A DNA stretch of 64,000 nt from Rhodanobacter sp. AS-Z3 (GTDB lineage: Bacteria; Pseudomonadota; Gammaproteobacteria; Xanthomonadales; Rhodanobacteraceae), in NCBI RefSeq assembly GCF_029224025.1, contig NZ_CP119392.1, positions 1,077,001 to 1,141,000 of the forward strand, in the 5' to 3' direction. The translations under genes and the position numbers were made by a program. Below, in pieces: positions 17,827-26,914 of the stretch. Position 1 is the stretch's first letter. Every line of letters starts with the position of its first letter. Below the pieces are notes generated by a model that saw only the letters and a list, made by a program, of their open reading frames with translations, was not told the origin of the DNA and searched no databases.

Positions 17827-20664
17827 TCAGAACTTCTGGTTGTAACGCACGTAGTAGTACACGCCCGGAATGTCGTAGTACACCGGGAAGGTACGGGTCG
17901 AGTTGTAGTTCGACACCGGCTTCTTGTTGAACACGTTGTTGGCACCGATCGAGATCGTGCCGTTCCACGGAGCGTGCCAGCGGAACTGCAGGTCGTTGTA
18001 GGTGAACGAACCGATGCGGGTCAGCGGCTCGGCACCGTTAAGCGGCGAGACGTAATCGGGCATGTTGCAATGTGCGCCCGGGTTTGCGGCACCGTGGAAG
18101 TCCGGAGCTTTGCAGTCGTACTTGGAACCCGACTGGTAACGCATGTTCCAGGTGGCACCGAAGTCGCCATAGGTCCAGTCCAGCGAGGTGTTGCTGCGGA
18201 AGCGGAATACGTCACCGAAGCCAACGTTGCCCAGGGTGACCTGGTCCGGCGTGACCTTGGTGTCGTACTTGACCAGGTAGGTCGAGTCCGAACCCACGCG
18301 GAACGTACCGAAGCTGGTTTCCGGGAAGCGGTAGTTCAGGTTGAAGTCGTAGCCTTCGACGTCCGTGGTACCCAGGTTGGCAACCGTTTCATCCGCCTTG
18401 AGGACCTGACCCTGAGTCAGTGGATTGGTGGAACGCGTGATCTTGTTGCAGAACGCCGGGTTGTTCTGCACGTAGCACTGGTTCAACACCGTTGTTGCGA
18501 GCGGCTGGCTGATCGAGTTGGTGATGCGGATGCGATACCAGTCCAGCGACATGTCCAGGCCGGCCACGTAGCTCGGGCTGTATACCAGGCCCATCGTGCG
18601 CGACAACGACTTTTCAGGCGCTGCGGCCGCGTTGGAGCCGGACAGGAACGGAATCTGCGTCTGGCCGCCGTAGCCGCTTGTAGAGATCTGCGTATAGCCG
18701 TTCGGAACGCCTGCGGCAATGCAGGTGGCCTTCACCGTCGCGTCGGTGGCAGCCTTGCCGCTGACCATGTCGCACGGGTCGTTGAAGTCGCGGTAATCCT
18801 GGCTCTGGCCACCGTACAGATCGTTGACGGACGGAGCACGGAAGCCGTGGCTGAACGAGGCGCGGACCAGCAGGTCCTGGATCGGCTTCCACATCACGCC
18901 GTACTTGTCGGTGTTGGTTGTGCCGGTACCGTAATCGGTGTGACGGACAGACGCGTCAAGGGTCAGGCTCTGTGCCAGCGGAGCGTCAACCAGGATTGGG
19001 GCGGAAACTTCGCCGTAGAATTCCTTCAGCGCGTAGCCACCAGCCGTCGGTGCCAAGGCATTGCCCGAGCTGTTGCCCGAGGCAGTGAAGGAGTCCGGGG
19101 TGTCGTAGCCATTCTCGTTGCGGTATTCATAACCCGCCGCGAACTGCATCCAGCCAGCCGGCAGCTGAATCAGGTCGCCGGTGATATTGGCGGTCCAGTC
19201 GATGCTGCGGTTGCCCGAGCTTTCCTTGTCGACGTAGGTGACGTACTTCAGCATGTCAGGTGTGATGGAGCCCTTTTCGCCCAGCATGTTGATCGGCACG
19301 CAGCCGTCGATGATCGCGCCAGCGGCGCCGCACTTGACCACGCCGTCGGTGTCCATGAAGGACGGGCCAGTGGCCGCCTTCAGGTTGATCATGTTGACCA
19401 GACCGTGGGTGGTGGCCAGGTTGGACGAATGGTTGTAATCGAACGCAGCATCCCAGTTGAAGTTGCGCTCACCGGCCGAGAACGAGCCGTCCAGGCCAGT
19501 CAGGAAATGCGTGTTCTGGTTGTCCTGCGAGAACTGACGCGGAGCCTCGACGAAACGACGATTGGCACCCACGTCCTTGCCGGTCGGGTTGTAGTAGGAA
19601 TTCGCGTCCAGATTGAACGGAGCGTTGGTATTGAAGCCCGAGTCGATGCCGATGCCGATCGGTGACGGCGCCAACTGCTGCGAAGACTTGCGTACGTTGT
19701 ACGCCGCTTCGGTCTTCCAGGTGATGTTCTCGGTCAGGCTGTACTTGCCCTGCACGAACATGTTCTGGCGTTCGGTCGGGGTCAGCAGATAGTTGTTCGG
19801 CTGGTAGTTATAGCCGTCGGTCGCGCCGGCATAGGGATGGTAGTCGTTGATGTTGCGAACATCGCCACCCTTGTTGATCGCAAGGCGATCACCGGTCTGC
19901 AGGTCGTAGATCGAGCCGTGGTCGCCGTAGCTGCTGTTGCCCTTGCCCGGGAAGCCCGGGTAGATGTCGTGGGTCAAGGCACGGTCGCCCATGCTGACCG
20001 CGTCACCCTTCATGTAGCCCACGCTGAAGATCAGCGAGCCCTTGTCATTGTGGGTGCCCACGGTGAAGTCGGCCGAATTCTGCTGGCCGTCACCCTGCTG
20101 GAACTGACCCGAGTACAGATTGACTTCGGCGCCATCCATGTGGTCGCGGGTGATGATGTTGACCACGCCGGCGATCGCGTCCGAACCGTAAATGGTGGAG
20201 GCGCCGTCCTTCAGGACTTCGACGCGCTCGATCACGGCAGCGGGGATGGTCGACAAGTCGACGGTGCCGCCCAGGCCCTGCAACCAGCGATGGCCGTTGA
20301 CCAGCACCAGGGTGCGGGCTGCGCCGAGGTCGCGCATGCTGATGGTCGCGGTGCCGTCATTGCCATTGTTGGTGGCGCGGGTCGAGCCGATGGAGATGGT
20401 GCTGATGTGCTGCAGGACGTCGTCGACGGTGACGAAGCCGGCATTCTGGATCTGCTGACGGTCGATGGTGAACACCGGCTGCGCGGTGGACAGGTCGACG
20501 CTGCGGATACGCGAACCGGTGACGGTCACGGTGTTCAGCGTCTTCGCTGCTTCCGGCTGGGTCGGGGCGGCGTCTTGCGCGAAGACCGAACCAGCCAGGA
20601 CCAGCGAGCCAACCAGCAGGGCTCCCTGGACGGCATGGGTAAGTTTGTTTTTGTTCAATTTCAT
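17827..20664 (-). CDS. TonB-dependent outer-membrane receptor
   Basis: Outer-membrane beta-barrel importer of 945 residues, energised by TonB. It has a signal peptide ending around SVFA-QD, a TonB-box-like stretch at NTVTVTGSRI, a plug domain (about 60-200) with the IERVEVLKDGASTIYGSDAI motif, and a long series of amphipathic beta strands ending in a C-terminal aromatic (VRYNQKF) as required for outer-membrane insertion. The Ala/Gln-rich N-terminus and size resemble Xanthomonas-type receptors. No neighbouring enzyme or inner-membrane transporter reveals the ligand. ATG 20664 directly precedes the signal peptide KLNKNKLTH; earlier codons up to 20712 are in the leader. Transcription ends at the terminator at 17701. 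Confidence 0.93.
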   Translation of the reverse strand: MKLNKNKLTHAVQGALLVGSLVLAGSVFAQDAAPTQPEAAKTLNTVTVTGSRIRSVDLSTAQPVFTIDRQQIQNAGFVTVDDVLQHISTISIGSTRATNNGNDGTATISMRDLGAARTLVLVNGHRWLQGLGGTVDLSTIPAAVIERVEVLKDGASTIYGSDAIAGVVNIITRDHMDGAEVNLYSGQFQQGDGQQNSADFTVGTHNDKGSLIFSVGYMKGDAVSMGDRALTHDIYPGFPGKGNSSYGDHGSIYDLQTGDRLAINKGGDVRNINDYHPYAGATDGYNYQPNNYLLTPTERQNMFVQGKYSLTENITWKTEAAYNVRKSSQQLAPSPIGIGIDSGFNTNAPFNLDANSYYNPTGKDVGANRRFVEAPRQFSQDNQNTHFLTGLDGSFSAGERNFNWDAAFDYNHSSNLATTHGLVNMINLKAATGPSFMDTDGVVKCGAAGAIIDGCVPINMLGEKGSITPDMLKYVTYVDKESSGNRSIDWTANITGDLIQLPAGWMQFAAGYEYRNENGYDTPDSFTASGNSSGNALAPTAGGYALKEFYGEVSAPILVDAPLAQSLTLDASVRHTDYGTGTTNTDKYGVMWKPIQDLLVRASFSHGFRAPSVNDLYGGQSQDYRDFNDPCDMVSGKAATDATVKATCIAAGVPNGYTQISTSGYGGQTQIPFLSGSNAAAAPEKSLSRTMGLVYSPSYVAGLDMSLDWYRIRITNSISQPLATTVLNQCYVQNNPAFCNKITRSTNPLTQGQVLKADETVANLGTTDVEGYDFNLNYRFPETSFGTFRVGSDSTYLVKYDTKVTPDQVTLGNVGFGDVFRFRSNTSLDWTYGDFGATWNMRYQSGSKYDCKAPDFHGAANPGAHCNMPDYVSPLNGAEPLTRIGSFTYNDLQFRWHAPWNGTISIGANNVFNKKPVSNYNSTRTFPVYYDIPGVYYYVRYNQKF

Positions 20665-21139
20665 GGTGTTGGAATCCCCAAAACGGCAGTTACCACAAAC
20701 CTCGAGCAGCATTTCTGCGCGAGATACCTGACCCGTCGGGACTATGTATCCCGATCGAGCATCTACTTTTTCGGTGCTGACCTTATCGGCAATTCTTACA
20801 AAGTGTCAACAAAATATTAGCATTTGGCGTACTGGCCTTTAACGAGGTGTTCATCGCAAGTTTTTACGTATATCACTGATATATATAAATCTTTATATCG
20901 TTTCCAACGTAACTATTTGACTGGAATAGTTAAGTTTCTGGGTGGGCACTATATGCCGCGCGCATCCGGGGACGCCTCGGAAAGTACTTGGTGCCCGGTC
21001 GGACGGGTTTGCGCTGATTGGCGATGTGCCTTGTGCGGCGTGGGGCAGCGGTCGGAAGAAGGACGCTGGTGACGATGCTCGGCCAGCGGATCTCGCGGCG
21101 GTGCTGCAGCAGTCAGGCAAAAACTGGCAAGGCGTCTCG
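20665..21139. other. Long AT-rich leader/promoter region of the TonB-receptor gene
   Basis: No credible gene lies between the TonB-receptor start and the glutaredoxin terminator. The segment about 20755-20940 is strikingly A/T-rich for this chromosome, including TATATCACTGATATATATA, an imperfect palindrome near 20868-20886, and CAACAAAATATTAG near 20807. The minus-strand promoter for the receptor gene is presumably here, and the palindrome is a candidate operator. Plus-strand open frames in this region have no ribosome-binding site or recognisable domain. Confidence 0.5.
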
Positions 21140-21178
21140 AAAACAGGGCGGGGCTGCGCGGCAGCTACGCCCTGTTTT
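21140..21178 (-). terminator. Intrinsic terminator after the glutaredoxin gene
   Basis: A two-part stem: AAAACAGGGCG (21140-21150) pairs with CGCCCTGTTTT (21168-21178), and an inner GCTGC/GCAGC stem with loop GCG closes the top. Read on the minus strand it ends in TTTT and lies about 95 nt beyond the glutaredoxin stop codon. Confidence 0.7.
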
Positions 21179-21272
21179 TACGACTGCGTTGGCGGACCGT
21201 GTGGTCAACCGGCGTTGCAGCGATCTGGCGGAGCCAGTCGATTGCCCGATCCGGTCGTCGGTCGCAGCAGGT

Positions 21273-21893
21273 TCAGTGCTGGCTTTCCGGCGCGCCCGGG
21301 AATTTCAGGCTGAGGCCCTCGCCCTGCACGGTGGAGACCCAGTCGATCACGATGCCGTGAGCGCGTTGTGCGCTGGCCGGATCGAAGTGCACTTCCAGGC
21401 CGTTGGCTACTGCCACGATGTCGTGCTCGTTGGCCGGCGCCAGCTGAAAGCCGGCGCTATGGTCGGGGCCGATTTCCAGGTGCAGCGCCACGCCTTCGGC
21501 GTTGGCGGTGCCCTGACGAATCGCTTCGGCGGCGGCGTCGGTGATGGTGATTTCCGGCGGCGTACGGTCGGGTGCGGCAACACCGAACAACTGGTGCAAT
21601 TCGCCGCTGCCGTACATCTGACGGATGATGTCGGCGCCGCCGACCAGCTCGCCACCCACGTACAACTGCGGAATCGTCGGCCAGTCGCCGTAGGCCTTGA
21701 TGCCTTCGCGAATCTCCGGATCTTCCAGAACGTTCACCGTGTGATATTCCGGCAGCAGCTCATTCAAGGTGTTGGTGGCGGCGGCGGAGAATCCGCACAT
21801 GGGCTGGCTGCGATTGCCCTTCATGAACAACACCACGCGGTGGTCCTTGAGCAGGGTTTCGATACGTTCGCGGGTGCCGGGATCGAGCGACAT
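21273..21893 (-). CDS. Grx4-family monothiol glutaredoxin fused to a cysteine-less A-type (HesB/IscA-like) domain
   Basis: Iron-sulfur cluster trafficking protein. Residues 1-110 are a monothiol glutaredoxin with the CGFS active site (Cys33), the WPTIPQLYV cis-proline segment and the GGADI motif that binds glutathione. Residues about 115-200 resemble an A-type carrier fold (ITITDAAAEAI ... VDFDP-like strand ... GIVIDWV) but contain none of the three cysteines that bind clusters there; Cys33 is the only cysteine in the whole 206-residue protein. ATG 21893 has AGGA about 9 nt upstream; the frame runs to 22025. E. coli GrxD is only about 115 residues, so the fusion is the notable feature. Confidence 0.9.
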   Translation of the reverse strand: MSLDPGTRERIETLLKDHRVVLFMKGNRSQPMCGFSAAATNTLNELLPEYHTVNVLEDPEIREGIKAYGDWPTIPQLYVGGELVGGADIIRQMYGSGELHQLFGVAAPDRTPPEITITDAAAEAIRQGTANAEGVALHLEIGPDHSAGFQLAPANEHDIVAVANGLEVHFDPASAQRAHGIVIDWVSTVQGEGLSLKFPGAPESQH

Positions 21894-22140
21894 GAGGTGG
21901 TTCCTGAAGGTCGGGAGGTGACCGGGGATGATACCGCGCTTGCGCGGTGGGCTGACTTGACCCGGGTCAGGCGTATAGACACGGCGCCGGGCCTGACCTG
22001 CGACCAGAAGCAGCAAGACAGCCACGCAGGAGCGCTGGCTGCTATTTGGGAGCTACCCCGGTGGCCTTGAAGGCTCTGATGCGCGCGAGCGGTGGGTCGA
22101 TGCCATGCAGATGTTGCGAAGGCAGCCGGTCGCCGCGGAA

Positions 22141-22746
22141 TCAATCGGCCGCCGTTAGTGCCTGCAGCGCGACCGGCGCAATGGCTGCCAGCCACAGGCG
22201 ATACTGGGCAGCGGAAGGATGCAGCCCATCCTCGGCGACCAGTTCCGGATGTGCGCGCGAGATGCGGGTGATGTCGACGAAGCGCGCACCCGCGCGTTCG
22301 CACTCGGCGAGGGCGCGCGCATTGTAGACGTCCAGTTCCTGCGCAATGGCGGTCCGCTCGCAGCCTCGTTCATCGGCAAAGCGTGTCACGCCCCAGTCGG
22401 GGATCGACACCACCAGTACCCGCTCAGCGCATCCACCCGCCAGTGTGATCGCACGTGCCAGCAGGGTGGAAAACTCTACGCGGTAATCTGCGTCCGACCT
22501 TCCGCGGTATTGGTTGTTCACGCCGATCTGCAAGCTCACCAATAGATAAGGTGGCGTCAGCGCGGTTTCGTCCATGCCTCGCGACAGTTCGTCGGTCGTC
22601 CAGCCGGTGACCGCAATGAGGTGTGGTTCGTCGAGCGCTACGCCTTCCGCGCGCAACTGTCGCGCCAGCGCGACGGGCCAGCGATCCTCCGCGACCACGC
22701 CTTCACCGATGGTGTAGGAATCACCCAGGGCAAGATAAGCCGGCAT
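22141..22746 (-). CDS. SGNH/GDSL-family hydrolase
   Basis: Esterase/lipase-like hydrolase of 201 residues. The block I motif GDSYTIGEG places the nucleophile Ser at residue 9; the GVNNQYRG segment supplies block III Asn, and DGLHPSAAQY near the C-terminus gives the catalytic Asp-His. There is no signal peptide, so it acts in the cytoplasm. The ATG lies 8 nt after the stop of the upstream aminotransferase gene, so the two form an operon. Substrate unknown. Confidence 0.88.
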   Translation of the reverse strand: MPAYLALGDSYTIGEGVVAEDRWPVALARQLRAEGVALDEPHLIAVTGWTTDELSRGMDETALTPPYLLVSLQIGVNNQYRGRSDADYRVEFSTLLARAITLAGGCAERVLVVSIPDWGVTRFADERGCERTAIAQELDVYNARALAECERAGARFVDITRISRAHPELVAEDGLHPSAAQYRLWLAAIAPVALQALTAAD

Positions 22747-22754
22747 CGCCGGAC

Positions 22755-23999
22755 TCAGGCCACGGCAACGGCGGCGGGCGACTGCTCGCGAGCCATCGCC
22801 GCCAGCACGCGCTCGATGCGCACGAACACTTCATGCAATTGCGCCGGTGGTGGCAGCAGGGTGAGCCGGAAGTGCCGGCTGCGTGGCACGTTGAAGCTGC
22901 TGCCGGGAACCACCAGTACCGATTCCTCCTCCAGCAGGCGCAGCGCGAATGCCTCGTCGTCGAAGTGCGGAATACGCTCGGCGCGTACCTGCGGAAACGC
23001 GTAGAGCGCGCCATCGGGCACCACCAGATCCAGGTAGTCGCTGGCGGCGACGCCTTCAAGCACGGCGCGTCGCGCCTGGTGCAGTCGGCCACCCGGTGCG
23101 GTCAGTGTGCCGATCGTGGGTGCGTCCTGCAGCGCGGGCAGTATCGCCCACTGTGCGGTGACGTTGGCGCACAAGCGCAAGGCGGCCAGCAGTTGCATCG
23201 CATCGCGATAGGCCGCGCTGCGTGCGGGGTCGCCGGACAGGCTCATCCAGCCGATCCGATAGCCGCAGGCGCGATGCACTTTCGACAGGCCGCCAAAGCT
23301 GAGGCAGGGCAGGTCACCAGCGACCTCGGCCAGTGGCTGAAAACTCGCGCCGTCGTAAAGGATCTCATCGTAAATTTCGTCGGAAAACAGCAGCAGGCGA
23401 TGCCGCGCAGCGAGCGCCACCAGCCGCTCCAGCAGCGCACGTGGATAGGTGGCGCCGGTGGGGTTGTTCGGGTTGATCAACACCAGCGCCTTGGTGCGCG
23501 GGGTGATCAGTGACTCGATTTCATCCGGGTCGGGATGGTGGCCGTTGCGCGCCAGGCAGTGGTAATAGCGAGGTTGGCCGCCGTTGAGGATGGTGGCAGC
23601 ACTCCACAGCGGATAGTCCGGGCTGGGCAGCAGCACTTCGTCGCCATCGTGCAACAGTGCGCGCAGCGACAGATCGATCAGTTCGCTGACGCCGTTGCCG
23701 ATGAAGATGTGCTCGACGTCCACGCCGCGCGCCCCGCGCGCACGTTGCTGCGCAGCAATGGCTTCACGGGCGACTTCCAGGCCTTGCTCGTGGCCGTAAG
23801 CCTCGCTGTCCTGCAAATGGCTGGCGATGGATTCGCGCAAATGCACCGGCACCTCGAAACCGTAGCGGCCGGGATTGCCGATGTTGAGCTTGATGATGTC
23901 CCGTCCGGACGCCTCCAGTTCGCGTGCGCGCCGGGTCAGTGCGCCGCGGATTTCGTAGCGCACGTCGGTCAGGTGCGCACTAGGTATGATCGGTGCCAA
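22755..23999 (-). CDS. PLP-dependent class I/II aminotransferase (AlaA-like)
   Basis: Fold-type I aminotransferase, 414 residues. The N-terminal DVRYEIRGAL and IIKLNIGNPG segments, the PSPDYPLWSA strand, LINPNNPTGA, and the PLP-lysine motif SFGGLSKVHRACGYRIGW resemble the AlaA (glutamate-pyruvate) group. The likely start is TTG at 23999, which has GAGG 9 nt upstream; the frame itself is open from a TTG at 24017. A C-terminal Ala/Val-rich tail is present. Co-transcribed with the SGNH hydrolase downstream. It would supply alanine from pyruvate, though substrate choice is inferred only from similarity. Confidence 0.88.
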   Translation of the reverse strand: MAPIIPSAHLTDVRYEIRGALTRRARELEASGRDIIKLNIGNPGRYGFEVPVHLRESIASHLQDSEAYGHEQGLEVAREAIAAQQRARGARGVDVEHIFIGNGVSELIDLSLRALLHDGDEVLLPSPDYPLWSAATILNGGQPRYYHCLARNGHHPDPDEIESLITPRTKALVLINPNNPTGATYPRALLERLVALAARHRLLLFSDEIYDEILYDGASFQPLAEVAGDLPCLSFGGLSKVHRACGYRIGWMSLSGDPARSAAYRDAMQLLAALRLCANVTAQWAILPALQDAPTIGTLTAPGGRLHQARRAVLEGVAASDYLDLVVPDGALYAFPQVRAERIPHFDDEAFALRLLEEESVLVVPGSSFNVPRSRHFRLTLLPPPAQLHEVFVRIERVLAAMAREQSPAAVAVA

Positions 24000-24180
24000 C
24001 GCTCGTATCCTCAGCAAGTTGAAGCCAGCTGGCGATCATGTCGCCGTTAGCTTGATGCTAGCAGCGTGATGCAGTGCAGCGCGAGCGTGTTTCGGGGCGA
24101 ATGCCTGTTCAGCGTCAGGAGAACTTCGGGCAGGGCATAATTGGCGGGTTGATCCTCTCCGCCCGCCAACTGACATTTCC

Positions 24181-25236
24181 ATGAGTGATGCCGAAAAGAT
24201 CGAGCGCCTGCGCAGCATCGGCTGGCGCGGAACCGCCCTGCCGACCAACGGCCTGCGGCTGGCCCGGGTGGTCGCCCAGCATCGTGCCGGCTATGAACTG
24301 CACGACGGGGAGACGCTGTTCGGCGCGCAGCCGGACGGGCATTTCCTCAAGCGCGGTATCGCCGCGGAGGATCGGCCGGTGGTCGGTGACTTCGTCGAAG
24401 TTGCCGCTGGCAAGCCGCCGCACATCGTCAGCGTGCTGCCGCGCCGCACGACCTTGTCACGTGCCGCGGCGGGCGAGCGCTACGAGCGACAACTGATTGC
24501 CACCAACATCGACTACGTGCTGGTGCTGACCGGGCTGGATGGCGACTTCAACCCGGCACGCATCGAGCGCTACCTGTCGTTGACCGAAGACTCCGGTGCG
24601 CAGCCCGTGGTCCTGCTCAGCAAGCTCGATACCCGTGACGATGCTGACGAGCAGATTGCCGCCTTGCGCCAGCGGTTGCCTGCTCAAACGCCGATCCACG
24701 CGCTGAACGGCAAGGACCCGGCCAGCGTGGCGCAGCTGGCCGCCTATCTGCTGCCGGGTGACAGTGCGGTGCTGGTCGGATCATCCGGTGCGGGCAAGTC
24801 GACCTTGACCAACACCTTGCTGGGTACGGCGCGCATGGCCACCGCCGAGGTGCGCAGCCATGACAGCCGCGGCCGCCACACCACCACGCATCGCGCCTTG
24901 CTGCAGCTACCCAGTGGCGGTTGCATGATCGACACCCCCGGTATGCGTGAGCTGAAGCTCACCGGCGAGGAAAACCTCGACTTGTTCGCCGACATCGCGC
25001 TGCTGGCCGAGGCCTGTCGCTTCGCCGACTGCGGCCATGGCAGTGAACCCGGCTGCGCGGTGCAGGTCGCGCTGGACAATGGCGAGCTGGCGTCCGGGCG
25101 CTGGCGCAACTATCTCAAGCTGCACGACGAGCGTGAGGAGCAGGCGGCTACGCTGGAGGCACGGCTGCGTCGTCAGCGCGGCGGCCGTCCGATCGAACGG
25201 CCGCATGGCCATCGTGGCCAGCGCGAAAGGGATTAG
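24181..25236 (+). CDS. rsgA: Ribosome small-subunit GTPase RsgA
   Basis: Circularly permuted GTPase that assists late maturation of the 30S subunit. After an N-terminal OB-fold (about 40-110, VGDFVEV), motifs appear in permuted order: G4 LLSKLDT (about 142-148), G1 GSSGAGKSTL (about 199-208), G2 region with HTTTHR, and G3 DTPGMREL. The zinc-binding finger CRFADCGHGSEPGC follows. The protein is 351 residues with a basic Arg/His-rich C-terminus. It is divergent from the aminotransferase gene. Confidence 0.95.
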   Translation: MSDAEKIERLRSIGWRGTALPTNGLRLARVVAQHRAGYELHDGETLFGAQPDGHFLKRGIAAEDRPVVGDFVEVAAGKPPHIVSVLPRRTTLSRAAAGERYERQLIATNIDYVLVLTGLDGDFNPARIERYLSLTEDSGAQPVVLLSKLDTRDDADEQIAALRQRLPAQTPIHALNGKDPASVAQLAAYLLPGDSAVLVGSSGAGKSTLTNTLLGTARMATAEVRSHDSRGRHTTTHRALLQLPSGGCMIDTPGMRELKLTGEENLDLFADIALLAEACRFADCGHGSEPGCAVQVALDNGELASGRWRNYLKLHDEREEQAATLEARLRRQRGGRPIERPHGHRGQRERD

Positions 25237-25314
25237 GCAAAACGCGCGGGTCGGGGCGGACTGGAAAGCCCGGGAGGATCTACTATTCCGGGCATACGAC
25301 GCAGGGGCGCCCGC

Positions 25315-25524
25315 ATGCAGCAACTGTCATCCACCAGTACCCGTTTCAACCAGCGGAAGATCCAGGTCCTCTGCTCCGGCTCACCCGCGCCGTTCGTCGT
25401 GTCCGGACTGAGCGGAAGGCTGGACGCGGAAAGTTTCAGGAGTTCGTCCACCCTGTTCACCTCCGTGCCGCGGACGCGCGAACTGATCGAGCGGTTCGAT
25501 GCTGCCTGGCAACCCGTCCGATGA
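25315..25524 (+). CDS. Small hypothetical protein overlapping the QEGLA gene start
   Basis: A possible 69-residue protein. An AGGGG stretch lies about 9 nt before its ATG, and its TGA overlaps the ATG of the next gene in an ATGA arrangement, which suggests translational coupling. Composition is Ser/Arg/Phe-rich with no signal peptide or recognised domain. It may equally be an untranslated leader frame. Reported because the overlap is precise, but support is weak. Confidence 0.35.
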   Translation: MQQLSSTSTRFNQRKIQVLCSGSPAPFVVSGLSGRLDAESFRSSSTLFTSVPRTRELIERFDAAWQPVR

Positions 25525-26810
25525 CGACTTCCTCCCCGCTCATCTCACCGGAATTGCAGCGCTACGCGGCGCTTGATCAGCGGTTGCTGGCGGCGGTGCG
25601 CGGCATCCGCATCCTGCCCACGGTGGCATGGCCGGCGTCGTTGGAAAATCGCATGATCGACGCCTACAGCAAGGGCCATTTTGTCTTGCCGGAAGTGACC
25701 TACGCCCGGCCGGACATGAACGCGGTGCGCGCCGAGTTGTCGGCGATCGGAGCGGCCGCGGGCGGCAATGATCCGCAGGACATCGATCCGCTGGGCGACT
25801 ACCTGCGGCGTACCGCCGAGTCCTGGCGCGTCGCTGCCGAAATGCTGGAGTCGGTCGGCAGCGCGGGCGTGACCGCGCCGTCGATCGCCTTGTATGGACG
25901 TCCGGACGACATGATTCCGGGCAGTCAGCGCAGCAACCTCGACGCCGCACGTTATTTCATTGCACTGTCCGATGAGCTGGGTGCGGACCTGCTTGCCGAT
26001 GACAGCATCGAAAACATGGCCGCCGATACGCTGCGTGCCGACCTGACCGTCACTCTCGATGCGTTCTTCGGTGCCGGCACGATCAGCGTCGAGGTCGACC
26101 CGGAACTGACCGCCAAGGCCGCCGCCGGCGCCACCCGCATTCGTCTGCGCGGCGGCGAAAGTTTCAGCGAATACGACCGTCATCAATTGCTGGCGCATGA
26201 GGCATTCGTGCATTCGCTGACGGCGTTGAATGGTCGCCGGCAGCCGCTGCTGGCTTCGCTGGCGCGCACCTCGCCGCGAGTCACGGCCACCCAGGAAGGG
26301 CTGGCGGTGTTTGCCGAGTTGATGTCCGGCGCCATCGACATCACGCGCTTGAAGCGCATCAGCCTGCGCATCGTGGCCATCGACATGGCGCTCAATGGCG
26401 CGGATTTCGTCGAGGTCTACAAGTATTTCAGTCTGTGTGGTCAGAGTACGGCTGACAGCTTCCATTCGGCCCAGCGGGTGTTTCGTGGCGTGCCGCTGGG
26501 TGGCGGCGCGGTGTTCGCCAAGGACAATGTCTATCTGTCCGGGCTGCTCACCGTGCACACTTTCTTTCGCTGGGCGCTGCGGCAGCGACGGATGGATCTG
26601 CTGCGCCACCTGTTTGCCGGCAAGTTGACCCTGCATGACGTGGTCGCACTGCAGCCGCATTTCCAGTCTGGTGCAATCCTGCCCCCGCGCTGGCTGCCGC
26701 CATGGATGCAACACGTACATGGGCTGGCCGGCAAGTTGGCGTTCTCGGTCTTCATCAACGGCATTCATTTGAATCAGGTACAGGGCGAAGACTGGCTGGC
26801 CGGCGTGTGA
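25521..26810 (+). CDS. DUF1704 (QEGLA-motif) metallopeptidase-like protein
   Basis: A 429-residue protein of the DUF1704 family, annotated elsewhere as flavohemoglobin expression-modulating QEGLA motif protein. It contains HEAFVH (residues 226-231), an HExxxH zinc motif, and QEGLA (258-262) with the expected third ligand Glu259. The eukaryotic relatives in this superfamily (MATCAP-type) are metallocarboxypeptidases, so a peptidase role is the simplest reading. The substrate in bacteria is unknown and no flavohemoglobin gene is adjacent. No signal peptide. The start overlaps the small upstream frame by 4 nt. Confidence 0.85.
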   Translation: MTTSSPLISPELQRYAALDQRLLAAVRGIRILPTVAWPASLENRMIDAYSKGHFVLPEVTYARPDMNAVRAELSAIGAAAGGNDPQDIDPLGDYLRRTAESWRVAAEMLESVGSAGVTAPSIALYGRPDDMIPGSQRSNLDAARYFIALSDELGADLLADDSIENMAADTLRADLTVTLDAFFGAGTISVEVDPELTAKAAAGATRIRLRGGESFSEYDRHQLLAHEAFVHSLTALNGRRQPLLASLARTSPRVTATQEGLAVFAELMSGAIDITRLKRISLRIVAIDMALNGADFVEVYKYFSLCGQSTADSFHSAQRVFRGVPLGGGAVFAKDNVYLSGLLTVHTFFRWALRQRRMDLLRHLFAGKLTLHDVVALQPHFQSGAILPPRWLPPWMQHVHGLAGKLAFSVFINGIHLNQVQGEDWLAGV

Positions 26811-26914
26811 ACCGGTGCCGCATGGCGGGTCGGCTCAGCCTGCGCCGGTGCTAAGATTGCCAGACGCTAGCTGCGCTCGCGGCCGGTGCTCCTTTCTCGA
26901 CAAAAACGCATCCC

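Noticed and set aside
17821..19665. 614-codon frame antisense to the TonB receptor
   Set aside because: Repetitive Val/Arg/Gly content reflecting the receptor codons; no domain.
22028..22060. Possible degenerate REP near CAGGAGCGCTGGCTGC
   Set aside because: Lacks the GCGCAC/GTGCGC stem of the other copies.
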